Origin: Microvirga soli
Lineage (GTDB): Bacteria; Pseudomonadota; Alphaproteobacteria; Rhizobiales; Beijerinckiaceae
DNA length: 64,000 nt
Reading direction: 5' to 3'
Assembly (NCBI RefSeq): GCF_016734765.1
Contig: NZ_JAERQE010000018.1
Coordinates: 34,863-98,862, forward strand
Shown here: positions 49,233-58,936 of the stretch, piece after piece
Layout: each line of letters begins with the position of its first letter
How positions within the stretch are numbered: the first letter of the stretch is position 1
Notes under the pieces: model-generated
Told to the model about the DNA's origin: nothing
Database searches by the model: none
The model's input: the letters and a program-made list of their open reading frames with translations, nothing else
Made by a program: the position numbers and the translations under genes

Positions 49233-51872
49233 TCACATGCCCTGCCACGATGCGATGAAGGACGGCACGTCGCCCGCCGGCATCGGGCGTCCGAAATGGT
49301 AACCCTGGACGAGGTCGCAGCTCATGCGCTGCAGGAGGGAGGCCTGGAAGGCCGTCTCGACGCCCTCGGCGACGATTTCGATCCCGAGATTGTGCCCGAG
49401 GCTCACGACGGCCTTCACGATGGCCGTATCCCCGGCATCGGATTCCAGGCCGCTCACGAAGGTTCTGTCGATCTTGAGCGTGTTCACCGGGAAGCGCTTG
49501 AGATGGGACAGGGAGGCATAGCCCGTGCCGAAATCGTCGAGCGCGATGGTGACGCCTTCGACGCTCAAGGTCCGCAGAGCCTGTTCCACCAGCTGGGTGC
49601 TGGATCCGAGAAACACGCTCTCGGTCACCTCTACCTCGAGGCAGTACGCCGGCACGCCCGCCTGCCGCAGCTCCTCAAGCACGCGCTCGGCGTAATCGCC
49701 GCGCCGGAACTCGGCCGCCGACGCGTTGACGGCGATGCGCCCGATGGACAATCCGGCATCGAGCCAGCGGCGCATGTCGGACAATACGCAGGCGCGCATG
49801 CGCTCGCCGATAGCGGTGCCGAGTTCGGTATCGTTGAAGGCCGGGGCGATCTTTTCCGGCGACTGGATGCCGCCGCGCGGATGCTGCCAGCGCAGGAGGG
49901 CCTCGAAGCCGCCGATGGCGCCTGAGGCCAGCACCACCTTGGGCTGGTAGAACGGCATGATCCAGCGGGATTCCAGGGCTTTCGCCGCTACTTCCAGAGC
50001 CGAGGCCGTCCTCTGCGCCTCCTGGCGCAGGGCCGGAACGAACATCTTGAACGCGCCGCGCCCCGAGGTCTTGCTGTAATAGAGCGCCAGATCGGCCTGC
50101 TTCTGGAGATCCTCGGGACTGGTTCCTGCCCCGAGCGCGACTGCGCCGCCGATGCTGGTGCGGCAGTCCAGCGCCTTGCCGCTGCGCCTCAGCGGCTCCT
50201 GCATCCGCGACAGGATCGCCCGGGCGGTCTCGGAAACCTCCTCTTCGCCGGCGACGTCGGGCAGGATCACGGCGAACTCGTCGCCGCCTAAGCGGGCCAC
50301 GACCGCATTGGCCTTCACTGTCTCGCGCAGACGCTGGGCGAACTCCTTCAGGAGATCGTCGCCGGCATCGTGGCCGAACCGGTCGTTGATCTGCTTCAGG
50401 TGGTCGAGATCCATGACCAGGAGGCCGACGGCATGGGACTTGGCTGGCGCCTCATCCAGAACCTGCTTGAGGCGCTCGCGGAAGAACCTCCGGTTGGCAA
50501 GCCCGGTGAGGTCGTCATGATAGGCCGCCCGGTGCAGCTGCTCCTCGGCGAGCTTGCGGTCGTGGATGTCCTCGACGGTCCCGTACCAGCGGATCACCGT
50601 GCCGTCCTCGGCAAAACGCGGGATCGCTCTGCTCCGGAACCAGCGGTAGCTTCCATCCGCAAGGCTCCCGCGGCATTCCACGTCCAGGGGTTCCTGCGTA
50701 CGAACAGCTTCGATCCATTTCTGCTTCACGTTCGACCGATCGTCGGGGTGCAGCACCGTGGCCCAGCCCAAGCCGACTGTATCTTCATGGGGGATTCCCA
50801 TCAGCTCGTTCCAGCGCGTGGAGGTGCTGAGGACATGGCCTTCAGCGTCAGCCGTCCAGGGGATCTGCGGGTTCAGCTCGACCGAATAGCGGTAGTGCTC
50901 CTCGCTCTCGCGCAGGGCCGCCTCGCTCCGTTGCCGTTCGATGGCCAGGGCCGCCAGATGCGATACGGCGTCGATGCTCGCCATCTCTCCTTCATTCGGA
51001 GAACGCGGCTCGTCATAATAGAAGCCGAAGGTGCCGAGCACATCGCCGGAACGCGACAGAATCGGCTTCGACCAGCACGCCCGCAGGCTGTGCTTCAGGG
51101 CGAGATCGCGCCAGGGAGCCCAGAGCGGATCGCTGGCGATATCCGACACGATGACGCTGCTGCGGGTATAGGCGGCCGTGCCGCAGGACCCGACCGACGG
51201 CCCGATGGGCAAGGGGTCGATGGCCGCGTTGTAGGCCGGGGGAAGGTTGGGGGCAGCTCCTTGCCTGAGCAGCCCGCGCTCAGGATCGAAGAGAAGGATC
51301 GAGCAGCGAGCCCCGGCAATCTGGTCTTCGGCTAGACGGCAGAGAGCTGTCAGCACCTCGGCGAGCGGTCGTCCGGCAGCGATCATCTCCAGGACCCGCG
51401 TCTGCCCCTGGTGGGTCAGTTCGGCAAGCTTGCGGTCTTGGATGTCCTGGGTGGTGCCGTACCAGAGAATGACCGCCCCGGCCTCGTTCCGGCGCGCTCC
51501 CGCGCTGGAGCGGAACCACCGGTAGCTGCCGTCGGCTGTCTTGATCCGGTACTCGCATTCGTAGGACGCACCGGATGTCAGGGTCTCGCGCCGGGCCTGC
51601 TTCAGGCGGGCGGCGTCGTCCGGATGCACGAATTGCAGCCAGCCATACCCCAGAAGGTCTTCGAGGGGATAGCCGATCATCTCCGCCCAGCCAGGCCCGA
51701 TATAGAGGATATTGCCCTCCATATCCGAAACCCAGGGGATCTGGTGGCTCAGCTCAATGGCGTAACGGTATAAACTCTCTTTTTCGTAGAAAACATTGCA
51801 GGCATCATCGAATACCGTCTCTCGATAAAGACTACCTCCTTCAAAGGGAGAGCTGGACCGGTTGCGATGCAT
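49233..51872 (-). CDS. PAS-GAF-PAS-GGDEF-EAL protein (c-di-GMP turnover)
   Basis: 879 residues, soluble. PAS1 (about 30-150), GAF (about 165-310), PAS2 (about 325-450), GGDEF (about 455-615, intact RLGGDEFAVIL) and EAL (about 635-875, intact GGFEALLRW with EVTES and DDFGTGYASL). Both catalytic modules look active. No RxxD inhibitory site is visible before GGDEF. The sensors may bind small ligands or redox cofactors. It could make or degrade the messenger depending on input. The gene stands alone. Confidence 0.93.
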   Translation of the reverse strand: MHRNRSSSPFEGGSLYRETVFDDACNVFYEKESLYRYAIELSHQIPWVSDMEGNILYIGPGWAEMIGYPLEDLLGYGWLQFVHPDDAARLKQARRETLTSGASYECEYRIKTADGSYRWFRSSAGARRNEAGAVILWYGTTQDIQDRKLAELTHQGQTRVLEMIAAGRPLAEVLTALCRLAEDQIAGARCSILLFDPERGLLRQGAAPNLPPAYNAAIDPLPIGPSVGSCGTAAYTRSSVIVSDIASDPLWAPWRDLALKHSLRACWSKPILSRSGDVLGTFGFYYDEPRSPNEGEMASIDAVSHLAALAIERQRSEAALRESEEHYRYSVELNPQIPWTADAEGHVLSTSTRWNELMGIPHEDTVGLGWATVLHPDDRSNVKQKWIEAVRTQEPLDVECRGSLADGSYRWFRSRAIPRFAEDGTVIRWYGTVEDIHDRKLAEEQLHRAAYHDDLTGLANRRFFRERLKQVLDEAPAKSHAVGLLVMDLDHLKQINDRFGHDAGDDLLKEFAQRLRETVKANAVVARLGGDEFAVILPDVAGEEEVSETARAILSRMQEPLRRSGKALDCRTSIGGAVALGAGTSPEDLQKQADLALYYSKTSGRGAFKMFVPALRQEAQRTASALEVAAKALESRWIMPFYQPKVVLASGAIGGFEALLRWQHPRGGIQSPEKIAPAFNDTELGTAIGERMRACVLSDMRRWLDAGLSIGRIAVNASAAEFRRGDYAERVLEELRQAGVPAYCLEVEVTESVFLGSSTQLVEQALRTLSVEGVTIALDDFGTGYASLSHLKRFPVNTLKIDRTFVSGLESDAGDTAIVKAVVSLGHNLGIEIVAEGVETAFQASLLQRMSCDLVQGYHFGRPMPAGDVPSFIASWQGM

Positions 51873-52106
51873 TGAACGAACTTGATAATACTACAAGATG
51901 AAGACAAAAATCTTGGCCGACATAGCTCCATCTGTCCATCCGGCAAAAGACATCTTGCCGTTGCAAGGGTTAATTAAGTTGACGTTCGGGCTTTCCCTTA
52001 CGGCATTCCGAAGGCTTGTGATGCTCGCCTGCAGAGGGAACGCAGGGCAGAAGCGGCTTCGTTAAGGACATCTGCAGAATTTCAGATGGCGGCCGGATCG
52101 CATGCG

Positions 52107-52136
52107 AAAAGGCCGGCCGTCTTGCAACGGCCGGCC
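52107..52136 (-). terminator. Intrinsic terminator after fabI
   Basis: On the minus strand GGCCGGCCGT pairs with ACGGCCGGCC (10 bp, loop of 6 nt) and is followed by TTTTC. The rest of the 309-bp gap (51873-52181) is AT-richer and should hold the promoter of the GGDEF-EAL gene; I can fix no box with confidence. Confidence 0.88.
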
Positions 52137-52181
52137 CCAACATCTTCAGGGATCGATCAGTAGCGGCGGGAAAGTCCGGCT

Positions 52182-53012
52182 TTAGCCTTCTTCGCCCGTC
52201 ACGCCGGCGGCGTCCTGCGCTTTCAGCACCTCGGGACGCGGCATGGAGATGATGTTGTAGCCGGAATCCACGTAGTGGATCTCGCCGGTCACACCCCTGG
52301 AAAGGTCGGAGAGCATATAGAGGGCAGCGCCGCCCACATCCTCGATGGTGATGTTCTGGCGCAGGGGCGAATGGGCCTTCTGGTAGGTGAACATGAGGCG
52401 CGCGTCAGCAATGCCCGCGCCTGCGAGCGTCCGTACGGGGCCAGCCGAGATGGCGTTGCAGCGGATGCCGGCGGGGCCGAGATCGTTGGCGATGTAGCGC
52501 ACGGAAGCCTCGAGCGCCGCCTTGGCCACGCCCATGACGTTGTAGTTCGGCATGACTCGGGTCGAGCCGCCATAGGTCAGCGTCAGGATCGATCCGCCCT
52601 GGCGCATGCGCTTGGCGGCGCGCTGGGCGATCTCCGTGAAGGAGAAGCAGGAGATCACCATGGTGCGCGAGAAGTTCTCGCGGGTGGTGACGTCCACATA
52701 AGGGCCCTTGAGCTGCGACTTGTCGGAAAAGCCGATGGCGTGGACCACGAAGTCGAGGCCGTCCCAGGCCTTGTCGAGGGTGTCGAACACCGCGTCCACG
52801 GAGGCGAGATCCTCCACGTCGCAGGGGATAACCAGGTTGGAGCCGAGCGACTGCGCCAGGGGCGTCACGCGCTTGCCGAGCGCCTCGCCCTGATAGGTGA
52901 AGGCGAGCTCCGCCCCTTGCTGGGCCACGGCCTTGGCGATGCCCCAGGCAATGGAGTGATCGTTCGCGACGCCCATGATGAGGCCGCGCTTTCCTTGCAT
53001 CAGACCGCTCAC
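52182..53012 (-). CDS. fabI: Enoyl-[acyl-carrier-protein] reductase (NADH), FabI
   Basis: 276 residues. FabI performs the last reduction of fatty acid elongation. The glycine-rich GLIMGVANDHSIAWGIAKAVA is at the N-terminus and the catalytic Tyr-x6-Lys is in PNYNVMGVAK. I chose GTG 53012 (MSGLMQGKRG) because AGGGGGA lies 5 nt upstream and homologues start like this. A longer frame to 53108 exists but is probably leader. It is the last of the fabA-fabB-fabI group. Confidence 0.93.
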   Translation of the reverse strand: MSGLMQGKRGLIMGVANDHSIAWGIAKAVAQQGAELAFTYQGEALGKRVTPLAQSLGSNLVIPCDVEDLASVDAVFDTLDKAWDGLDFVVHAIGFSDKSQLKGPYVDVTTRENFSRTMVISCFSFTEIAQRAAKRMRQGGSILTLTYGGSTRVMPNYNVMGVAKAALEASVRYIANDLGPAGIRCNAISAGPVRTLAGAGIADARLMFTYQKAHSPLRQNITIEDVGGAALYMLSDLSRGVTGEIHYVDSGYNIISMPRPEVLKAQDAAGVTGEEG

Positions 53013-53171
53013 GTGGGTCCCCCTCTGCATCGGCTCCAGGGTGCGACGCCAATTGTTATGAAAGTGTGCATCGCGAGCCGGAATTATGGTGTCGATGAGC
53101 ATGTCCATGCGATGTCCCCCTTGGAATCACCGGGGCATCGCACGGACCTGTCTCAGGTTGATGACTCAGTC

Positions 53172-54395
53172 TTACCCGTTGTGACGGCTGAAGACGAGTG
53201 TGGCATTGGTGCCGCCGAAGCCGAAGGAGTTCGACAGGACCGTGTCGATCCTGGCGTCGTCGACGCGCTTGCGCACGATGTTCATGTCGGCGAATTCCGG
53301 ATCGATCTCGTCGATATGAGCGCTCTCGCAGATGAAGCCGTTCTGCATCATCAGCAGAGAATAAATCGCCTCCTGGACGCCGGTGGCGCCGAGCGAGTGG
53401 CCGGTGAGCGATTTCGTGGCAGAAATCGGCGGGCACTTGTCGCCCGAGCCGAAGACCGTGCGGATCGCCTCGATCTCTTTCTGGTCGCCCACGGGGGTCG
53501 AGGTGGCGTGCGGGTTGATGTAGTCGACCGGGTTGTGCACGTCCTTCAGGGCCATGCGCATGCAGCGGATCGCGCCCTCACCGGACGGCGCCACCATGTC
53601 GTACCCGTCCGAAGTCATGCCGTAGCCGACGATCTCGCCGTAGATCTTGGCCCCGCGGGCCTTGGCGTGCTCCAGCTCCTCCAGAACCAGTACGCCAGCG
53701 CCGCCGGCGATGACGAAGCCATCGCGGTTGACGTCATAGGCGCGCGAGGCGCGCGACGGGGTGTCGTTGTACTTGGTGGACATGGCCCCCATGGCGTCGA
53801 AGAGGTTGGACATGCTCCAGTCCAGGTCCTCGCAGCCGCCGGCGAACATCACGTCCTGCTTGCCGTACTGGATCATCTCGTAGGCATTGCCGACGCAATG
53901 GTTCGAGGTCGCGCAGGCCGACGAGATGGAATAGTTCACGCCCTTGATCTTGAACCAGGTGGCGAGCGTCGCGGATGCCGTTGAGGACATGGCCTTGGGC
54001 ACTGCGAACGGACCGATGCGCTTGGGGCCCTTCTCGCGGGTGATGTCGCCGGCTTCCAGGATGATGCGGGTGGACGGACCGCCCGAACCCATGATGATGC
54101 CCGTGCGCTCGTTGGAGATCTCGCTCTCCTCAAGGCCGGAATCCCGGATCGCCTGATCCATGGCCACATGGTTCCAGGCCGTGCCTTTGGCGTGGAATCG
54201 CATGGCGCGGCGATCGACGAGCTCCTCCGGGTTGAGGGTCGGAGCGCCCTGCACCTGGCAGCGGAAGCCGTATTTCGCGAAATCCTCAGCCTTGCTGATG
54301 CCGGATTTCGCTTCGCGCAGGGAGGCCAGCACCTCCTGCGTGTTGTTGCCGATGGACGACACGATGCCCATTCCGGTGACGACGACGCGCCTCAT
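53172..54395 (-). CDS. fabB: 3-oxoacyl-ACP synthase I (FabB)
   Basis: 407 residues. FabB elongates the cis-unsaturated intermediate made by FabA. The Cys-His-His triad is in [23 protein letters not shown] and SLTGHSLGA. The C-terminal [12 protein letters not shown] is conserved. It stands between fabA and fabI, a canonical order in Rhizobiales, with 189 bp before it that contains a long hairpin. Confidence 0.97.
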   Translation of the reverse strand: MRRVVVTGMGIVSSIGNNTQEVLASLREAKSGISKAEDFAKYGFRCQVQGAPTLNPEELVDRRAMRFHAKGTAWNHVAMDQAIRDSGLEESEISNERTGIIMGSGGPSTRIILEAGDITREKGPKRIGPFAVPKAMSSTASATLATWFKIKGVNYSISSACATSNHCVGNAYEMIQYGKQDVMFAGGCEDLDWSMSNLFDAMGAMSTKYNDTPSRASRAYDVNRDGFVIAGGAGVLVLEELEHAKARGAKIYGEIVGYGMTSDGYDMVAPSGEGAIRCMRMALKDVHNPVDYINPHATSTPVGDQKEIEAIRTVFGSGDKCPPISATKSLTGHSLGATGVQEAIYSLLMMQNGFICESAHIDEIDPEFADMNIVRKRVDDARIDTVLSNSFGFGGTNATLVFSRHNG

Positions 54396-54514
54396 AGCCT
54401 ACCTCTTCAAAGGACCTTCACGGCCGGTCTTAACGCTTCAACACGTAAGGCCGACGACGCGCATTCTCAACAGTGAGCCATGCGAATGGGATAAAGCGTG
54501 ATCCCAAGAACGAA

Positions 54515-54539
54515 GGCCCTGTCGTGGAACGACAGGGCC
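54515..54539. terminator. Hairpin between fabA and fabB
   Basis: An 11-bp perfect stem (GGCCCTGTCGT and its complement, loop GGA). Leftward it is followed by TTCGTTCTTGG, a weak U-tract, so it may be a partial terminator that sets the fabA to fabB ratio or an RNase-resistant end. Confidence 0.55.
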
Positions 54540-54584
54540 GGTTCTTTAAAAAAGATTGCGCTTTGTCAACAGTTTGGATCGGAA

Positions 54585-55106
54585 CTACCCGCCGGCGGGC
54601 GTTTCGGCCTGGAACAGCCCGACGCGCATGTCCTTGGCCTCATAGATCCGGCGCCCGTCGGCCTCGAGCCAGCCGTCGGCGATGCCGAGCACCAGCTTGG
54701 AGCGGAACACGCGCTTGAGATCGACCCCGTAGACCACCTTCTTGACGGTGGGCAGCACCTGATCGGAGAACTTCACCTCGCCGACGCCGAGCGCCCGGCC
54801 GCGGCCCGGGGAGCCGCCCCAGCCGAGGAAGAAGCCGGTCATCTGCCAGAGGGCGTCGAGGCCGAGGCAGCCCGGCATCACCGGATCGCCCTTGAAGTGG
54901 CAGGGGAAGAACCAGAGGTCCGGCCGCACGTCGAGTTCCGCCACCACATGGCCCTTGCCATAGGCGCCGCCATCCTCGCCGATGGAGGTGATGCGGTCGA
55001 ACATCAGCATGGGCGGGAGCGGCAACTGCGCATTGCCGGGACCGAACAATTCTCCGCGCCCGCAGGCAAGGAGCTCTTCATAATTAAAGCTGGACTGGCG
55101 GGCCAT
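54585..55106 (-). CDS. fabA: 3-hydroxydecanoyl-ACP dehydratase/isomerase (FabA)
   Basis: 173 residues, normal length. FabA dehydrates 3-hydroxydecanoyl-ACP and isomerises trans-2 to cis-3-decenoyl-ACP, the branch point to unsaturated fatty acids. The hot-dog helix with active His and Asp is seen in [23 protein letters not shown] 55106 (MARQSSF) is the family start; a longer upstream frame is not needed. It is divergent from irr. Confidence 0.96.
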   Translation of the reverse strand: MARQSSFNYEELLACGRGELFGPGNAQLPLPPMLMFDRITSIGEDGGAYGKGHVVAELDVRPDLWFFPCHFKGDPVMPGCLGLDALWQMTGFFLGWGGSPGRGRALGVGEVKFSDQVLPTVKKVVYGVDLKRVFRSKLVLGIADGWLEADGRRIYEAKDMRVGLFQAETPAGG

Positions 55107-55366
55107 GCCGGGTGCCGATCCTTTCCCTAGCGTCTCAAAAAGGGCCTCAAGAAAGCCTCGGGGCCTCGGTGCGGCTCTGGTAGCACAGGCTTGGCCGTCC
55201 ATCAAAGGGACCCCGGCCGGGATTTTTCGATCCTTGAGAACTCTGCAAGATCCCTGTCGCTCCAAAAGCCGCCCCTTGGGGCCTTGGGGTGTGCCTTGCG
55301 GCAACCCTCTCGCTTTCTTATTATCGTGATGGTAGAAGCCCGCATTCGTCCATTCAGTTCCGTGAT

Positions 55367-55837
55367 ATGACCGATCCTTTGTCTGCCTACATCGCATCCA
55401 CGACCGCTCCAGTGAGCCGGAGGGGCTGTCCCGTATCCGAGCTGCGGGACAAGCTGCGCCGCGTGGGCCTGCGCCCGACCCGGCAGCGCGTGTCCCTGGG
55501 CTGGCTTCTGTTCGGCAAGGGCGACCGGCACCTCACGGCCGAGATGCTGTTCGACGAGGCAACCCGCGCCCGCGTGCCGGTGTCCCTGGCCACCGTCTAC
55601 AACACCCTGCACCAGTTTACGGAAGCCGGCCTCCTGCGTCAGCTCGCGGTGGATGGCGCCAAGGCCTATTTCGACACCAACCCCACCGAGCACCACCACT
55701 TCTTCCTGGAGGAAGAGGGCGAGATCGTGGATATGCCGGCCTCGGGAATCAGCGTCGCCGACCTGCCTCAGCCGCCCGAGGGCATGGAAGTGGCGGGCGT
55801 CGAGGTGATCGTGCGCCTGCGCCGCAAGAGCGCGTAA
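55367..55837 (+). CDS. irr: Iron response regulator Irr (Fur family)
   Basis: 156 residues. Irr represses or activates iron and haem genes according to haem status in Rhizobiales. The winged helix contains [18 protein letters not shown] and [12 protein letters not shown], and the haem-binding His cluster is in [13 protein letters not shown]. An N-terminal Cys-Pro at residues 21-22 (RRGCPVSEL) looks like the haem regulatory motif of Bradyrhizobium Irr. The divergent position to fabA is conserved. Confidence 0.94.
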   Translation: MTDPLSAYIASTTAPVSRRGCPVSELRDKLRRVGLRPTRQRVSLGWLLFGKGDRHLTAEMLFDEATRARVPVSLATVYNTLHQFTEAGLLRQLAVDGAKAYFDTNPTEHHHFFLEEEGEIVDMPASGISVADLPQPPEGMEVAGVEVIVRLRRKSA

Positions 55838-55877
55838 GACTCCTAAGTCCTTCTCGGGAGAGCGGCGCGCCCGTTTA

Positions 55878-55985
55878 GCGCATCGAGCGAAAAGTGGCCC
55901 CGGTTTTCCGCATTCAACGATGGGCCGCTTAAAGGATTGAGCATCGGATCAATCCCAAAAGTGCCTTCCACTTTGGGGTCCGATG
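55878..55985. repeat. Dispersed intergenic repeat, family A (full copy)
   Basis: GCGCATCGAGCGAAAAGTGGC, CCCGGTTTT and AACGATGGGC (55878-55928) form the first half; GAGCATCGGATCAATCCC, AAAGTGCCTTCCACTTT and GGGTCCGATGC (55939-55985) form the second. The first half recurs at 14315-14365 and the second at 1881-1925. The last bases supply the ATG at 55983 of the next gene. Confidence 0.7.
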
Positions 55986-56855
55986 CTCCAGATGCCGCTC
56001 AGCCACAGCCTTGCCGCCCTTCTCGTCACGGTCATCTGGGGCCTGAGCTTCGTCGTGATCAAGCTCGGTGTCGGCACCACGCCGCCCCTGCTGCTGGCAG
56101 CCCTTCGTTTCCTCTTCGCCGCCATTCCGGCGATCTTCTTCGTCCCACGCCCGAAAGCCCGCTGGACGAATGTCGTGGCCTTCGGCGTCGCGCAGTTCGG
56201 GCTCCTCTTTGCCGCCATCGCGTTCGGCATGCCGGCAAGCCTCGCCTCCGTGGTCATGCAGGCGCAGGTCTTCTTCACGATCCTCTTCGCCGCCGTCCTT
56301 ATGAACGAACGGCCCGGGCCGCATCAGATCGTCGGCGGCATCGTGGCCGGCCTGGGCCTCGTCCTCATCGCCTGGCCGCGCATGACCGGCGGAGGCGCTG
56401 GGCCCTTCCTCATGACGGTGATCGCCGCCGTGTGCTGGGGCGTGGCCAACATCGTGTCCAAGCGGGCCGGCCGGGTCGACATGCTGGGCTACATCGTCTG
56501 GTCGAGCCTGGTCGCGCCGCTGCCGCTTCTGGGGCTGTCCCTGTGGCTCGATGGTCCGGATCAGGTGCTCGCCGCGCTGACCCGCATGGACGGCGGGACC
56601 CTCGCGGCCGTGGCCTATCTTGCCTATCCGACCACGATCTTCGCCTTCGGGATCTGGGCCTATCTGCTCTCCCGCCACCCGGCCGCCACGGTGACGCCCT
56701 TCGCGCTCTTCGTGCCGGTCGCCGGGATCCTGGGCTCAGTCCTCATCCTGGGCGAGGCCGTACACCCGATCGAGGCCGCCGGCGGGGCCGTGATCGTGCT
56801 GGGTCTCGCCTTCAACGTGTTCGGCCCGCGCCTCATGGGGCGCCGGACGGTTTAG
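55983..56855 (+). CDS. EamA/DMT-superfamily transporter
   Basis: 290 residues with ten predicted membrane helices in two EamA repeats. LLVTVIWGLSFVVIKLG at the N-terminus and WGVANIVSKRAGR at the start of the second half are the paired motifs. It likely exports amino acids or other small metabolites; the substrate is unknown. ATG 55983 lies in the end of a dispersed repeat; ATG 55992 is an alternative start. No clear ribosome site is seen. Confidence 0.88.
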   Translation: MLQMPLSHSLAALLVTVIWGLSFVVIKLGVGTTPPLLLAALRFLFAAIPAIFFVPRPKARWTNVVAFGVAQFGLLFAAIAFGMPASLASVVMQAQVFFTILFAAVLMNERPGPHQIVGGIVAGLGLVLIAWPRMTGGGAGPFLMTVIAAVCWGVANIVSKRAGRVDMLGYIVWSSLVAPLPLLGLSLWLDGPDQVLAALTRMDGGTLAAVAYLAYPTTIFAFGIWAYLLSRHPAATVTPFALFVPVAGILGSVLILGEAVHPIEAAGGAVIVLGLAFNVFGPRLMGRRTV

Positions 56856-56870
56856 GACGGGCCGTAGCCC

Positions 56871-57017
56871 TCAGCGGATGAAGCCGAAGCCCACGAGGCC
56901 GTAGACGATCAGGAAGATCGCCACGAAGACGTTGAGAAAACGGGGTGCCACCAGGGAGGCGATGCCGAGCACGATGGCCAGGATCGGGAGCAGCTTGAAG
57001 CTCAGGTTCAGACTCAT
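56871..57017 (-). CDS. DUF3096-like small membrane protein, 48 residues
   Basis: Reading the minus strand from ATG 57017 gives 48 codons to TGA at 56871, starting MSLNLSFKLLPILAIVLGIA and ending FLIVYGLVGFGFIR. Two hydrophobic helices are separated by APRFLN. This is the pattern of DUF3096 proteins (LxAIxxGIxxLxxPRxLNxxVAIYLIxxGLxGL). GGAGAAGGC-type complement upstream (TCTCCCATG) gives no strong ribosome site. Function is unknown. Confidence 0.75.
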   Translation of the reverse strand: MSLNLSFKLLPILAIVLGIASLVAPRFLNVFVAIFLIVYGLVGFGFIR

Positions 57018-57090
57018 GGGAGAAGGCTTCCATCGATCGGGTTACGATGTTGCCTTCTAGCTCTGTAATTCTTGAAAAATCGGTAAAGCC

Positions 57091-57624
57091 CTATTCCACC
57101 GTCTCGTTGGGATAAACGCCCCACAGCTTCTCCTGCTGGATGTAGCCGTCCACGTCCCGGGCGCCGTCCATGCTGATCATCACCCGGCACCACCGGCCGT
57201 CGCAGCCGTTCACGTTGGTGATCACGCCTGGCTGAAGATGGGCCACAACGCCGCTCTTCTCGTCGGCGCGGTCGAACAGGCTGATCGGGGGCTGATTACC
57301 CTTGGCCCAAGGCATGGCCAAGGCGGTGCGACGTCCCGACAGGAGCGAATGGAGAACCCAACCCTCGGTGCCTTCCGAATCGCGGATGCGCCGCCAGGTC
57401 TCGTATTCGGCGATGATCTCTACGGGAAGGCCCGCGCGCTGGAACACCCAGGCGGTCCGGTGGTCCTTGGAGGGACCTTCGCGCAGGTTCACCCGGTCGG
57501 TCTTGAGGCTGACATAGCGGGGCACGGGCAGGCCGGTGCCCAGGCGTCCGCCCGGAGACTGCTGCGCCAGGGCTGCGCCGGTGCTCAGGCTCACGACAGC
57601 AAGGGCAAGGATGATCTTGCGCAT
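57091..57624 (-). CDS. Secreted SH3-domain protein
   Basis: 177 residues. A signal peptide (about 1-21, ending ALAQ) is followed by a bacterial SH3-type domain: VNLREGPSKDHRTAWVFQRAGLPVEII, WRRIRDSEGTEGWVLHSLLSG, and a second part with CDGRWCRVMI. Such proteins act in the periplasm, possibly binding cell wall. It starts at ATG 57624 and is divergent from the dehydrogenase gene. Confidence 0.87.
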   Translation of the reverse strand: MRKIILALAVVSLSTGAALAQQSPGGRLGTGLPVPRYVSLKTDRVNLREGPSKDHRTAWVFQRAGLPVEIIAEYETWRRIRDSEGTEGWVLHSLLSGRRTALAMPWAKGNQPPISLFDRADEKSGVVAHLQPGVITNVNGCDGRWCRVMISMDGARDVDGYIQQEKLWGVYPNETVE

Positions 57625-57789
57625 GGTTCTTCCGATCATGACTTTGTCTTGGATGGCCGGCTCTGGTAGAGAAGCTTGACGTAGGCCGCCGCGCGGCGGG
57701 TCGTCCTCTTTGATGACTGAGCCAGGGTTAAGAGAGCGTGAAACTCATTACAGTTCGCGGTTTTTTCAGTGTTAGGGGCTTCTGAGCCG

Positions 57790-58782
57790 ATGAAAAAAAG
57801 ACCCTTGGTCGTTGTCACCCGCCGCCTGCCCGACGTGATCGAGACGCGCCTGCGCGAATTGTTCGACACGCGCCTTAACCTCGAGGACAAGCCGCTCTCA
57901 GCCGAAGAGCTCGCGGAGGCGGTCAGGGCGGCCGACGTGCTGGTTCCCACCATCACCGACGAGATCGATGCGGGCATTATCGGACAGGCCGGTCCGAACC
58001 TGAAGCTCATCGCCAATTTCGGCAACGGCGTCGACAACATCGACGTGTCGGCCGCGGTCGCCAAGGGTATCACCGTCACCAACACCCCCGGCGTGCTCAC
58101 CGAGGACACGGCGGACATGACCATGGCGCTGATCCTGGCGGTGGCCCGGCGTCTTCCAGAGGGAACCCGCGTGATCCCCGAAGGCGAATGGTCCGGCTGG
58201 TCGCCCACCTGGATGCTCGGGCGGCGCATCACGGGCAAGCGCCTCGGCATCGTCGGCATGGGCCGCATCGGCCAAGCACTGGCCCGGCGTGCGAAAGCCT
58301 TCGGGCTGTCGATCCACTACCACAACCGCCGCCACGTGCCGCCGAAGATCGAGGCGGAGCTCGAGGCGACCTATTGGGAATCCCTCGACCAGATGCTGGC
58401 CCGCATGGACATCGTGTCCGTGAACTGCCCGCATACGCCCGCCACCTATCACCTGCTCTCCGCGCGGCGCCTGAAGCTCATGAAGCCCGACGCGATCCTG
58501 GTGAACACCGCCCGCGGCGAGATCATCGACGAGGGGGCGCTGACCAAGCTCATCGAGGCCGGCGCCATCGCGGGCGCGGGCCTCGACGTGTTCGAGGAGG
58601 AGCCCGCCGTCAATCCGCGCCTCGTACGGCTCGCCAAGCAGGGCAAGGTGGTGCTCCTGCCCCATATGGGCTCGGCGACGCATGAGGGGCGCGTCGCCAT
58701 GGGCGAGAAGGTGATCGTCAACATCCGCGCCTTTGTCGACGGCCACAAGCCGCCGGACCGCGTGCTGCCGAGCATGCTCTGA
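57790..58782 (+). CDS. D-isomer-specific 2-hydroxyacid dehydrogenase (glyoxylate/hydroxypyruvate reductase-like)
   Basis: 330 residues. The NAD(P)-binding loop is GIVGMGRIGQALARRA (about 151-166). The catalytic Arg is in VNTARGEIID, Glu in FEEEPAVN and His in LLPHMGSATHEG. The substrate-side motif NFGNGVDNID is typical of the GyaR/glyoxylate reductase group. It acts on small 2-keto acids in the cytoplasm. ATG 57790 begins MKKRPLVVVTRR. Confidence 0.93.
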   Translation: MKKRPLVVVTRRLPDVIETRLRELFDTRLNLEDKPLSAEELAEAVRAADVLVPTITDEIDAGIIGQAGPNLKLIANFGNGVDNIDVSAAVAKGITVTNTPGVLTEDTADMTMALILAVARRLPEGTRVIPEGEWSGWSPTWMLGRRITGKRLGIVGMGRIGQALARRAKAFGLSIHYHNRRHVPPKIEAELEATYWESLDQMLARMDIVSVNCPHTPATYHLLSARRLKLMKPDAILVNTARGEIIDEGALTKLIEAGAIAGAGLDVFEEEPAVNPRLVRLAKQGKVVLLPHMGSATHEGRVAMGEKVIVNIRAFVDGHKPPDRVLPSML

Positions 58783-58936
58783 GCCTGTTCCGAGGCGAGT
58801 GGAAAGCTTGGGACGGTTAATTTTCCGGTCTCGACCCTTGCTCTCATGATGCTCTAACATATGTTAATCGAGACGAATCGCGTGAGCCGATCCACGCCAC
58901 TCCGACCCGCGTTCTTGGCGCGAGAAATCAGTTTTG

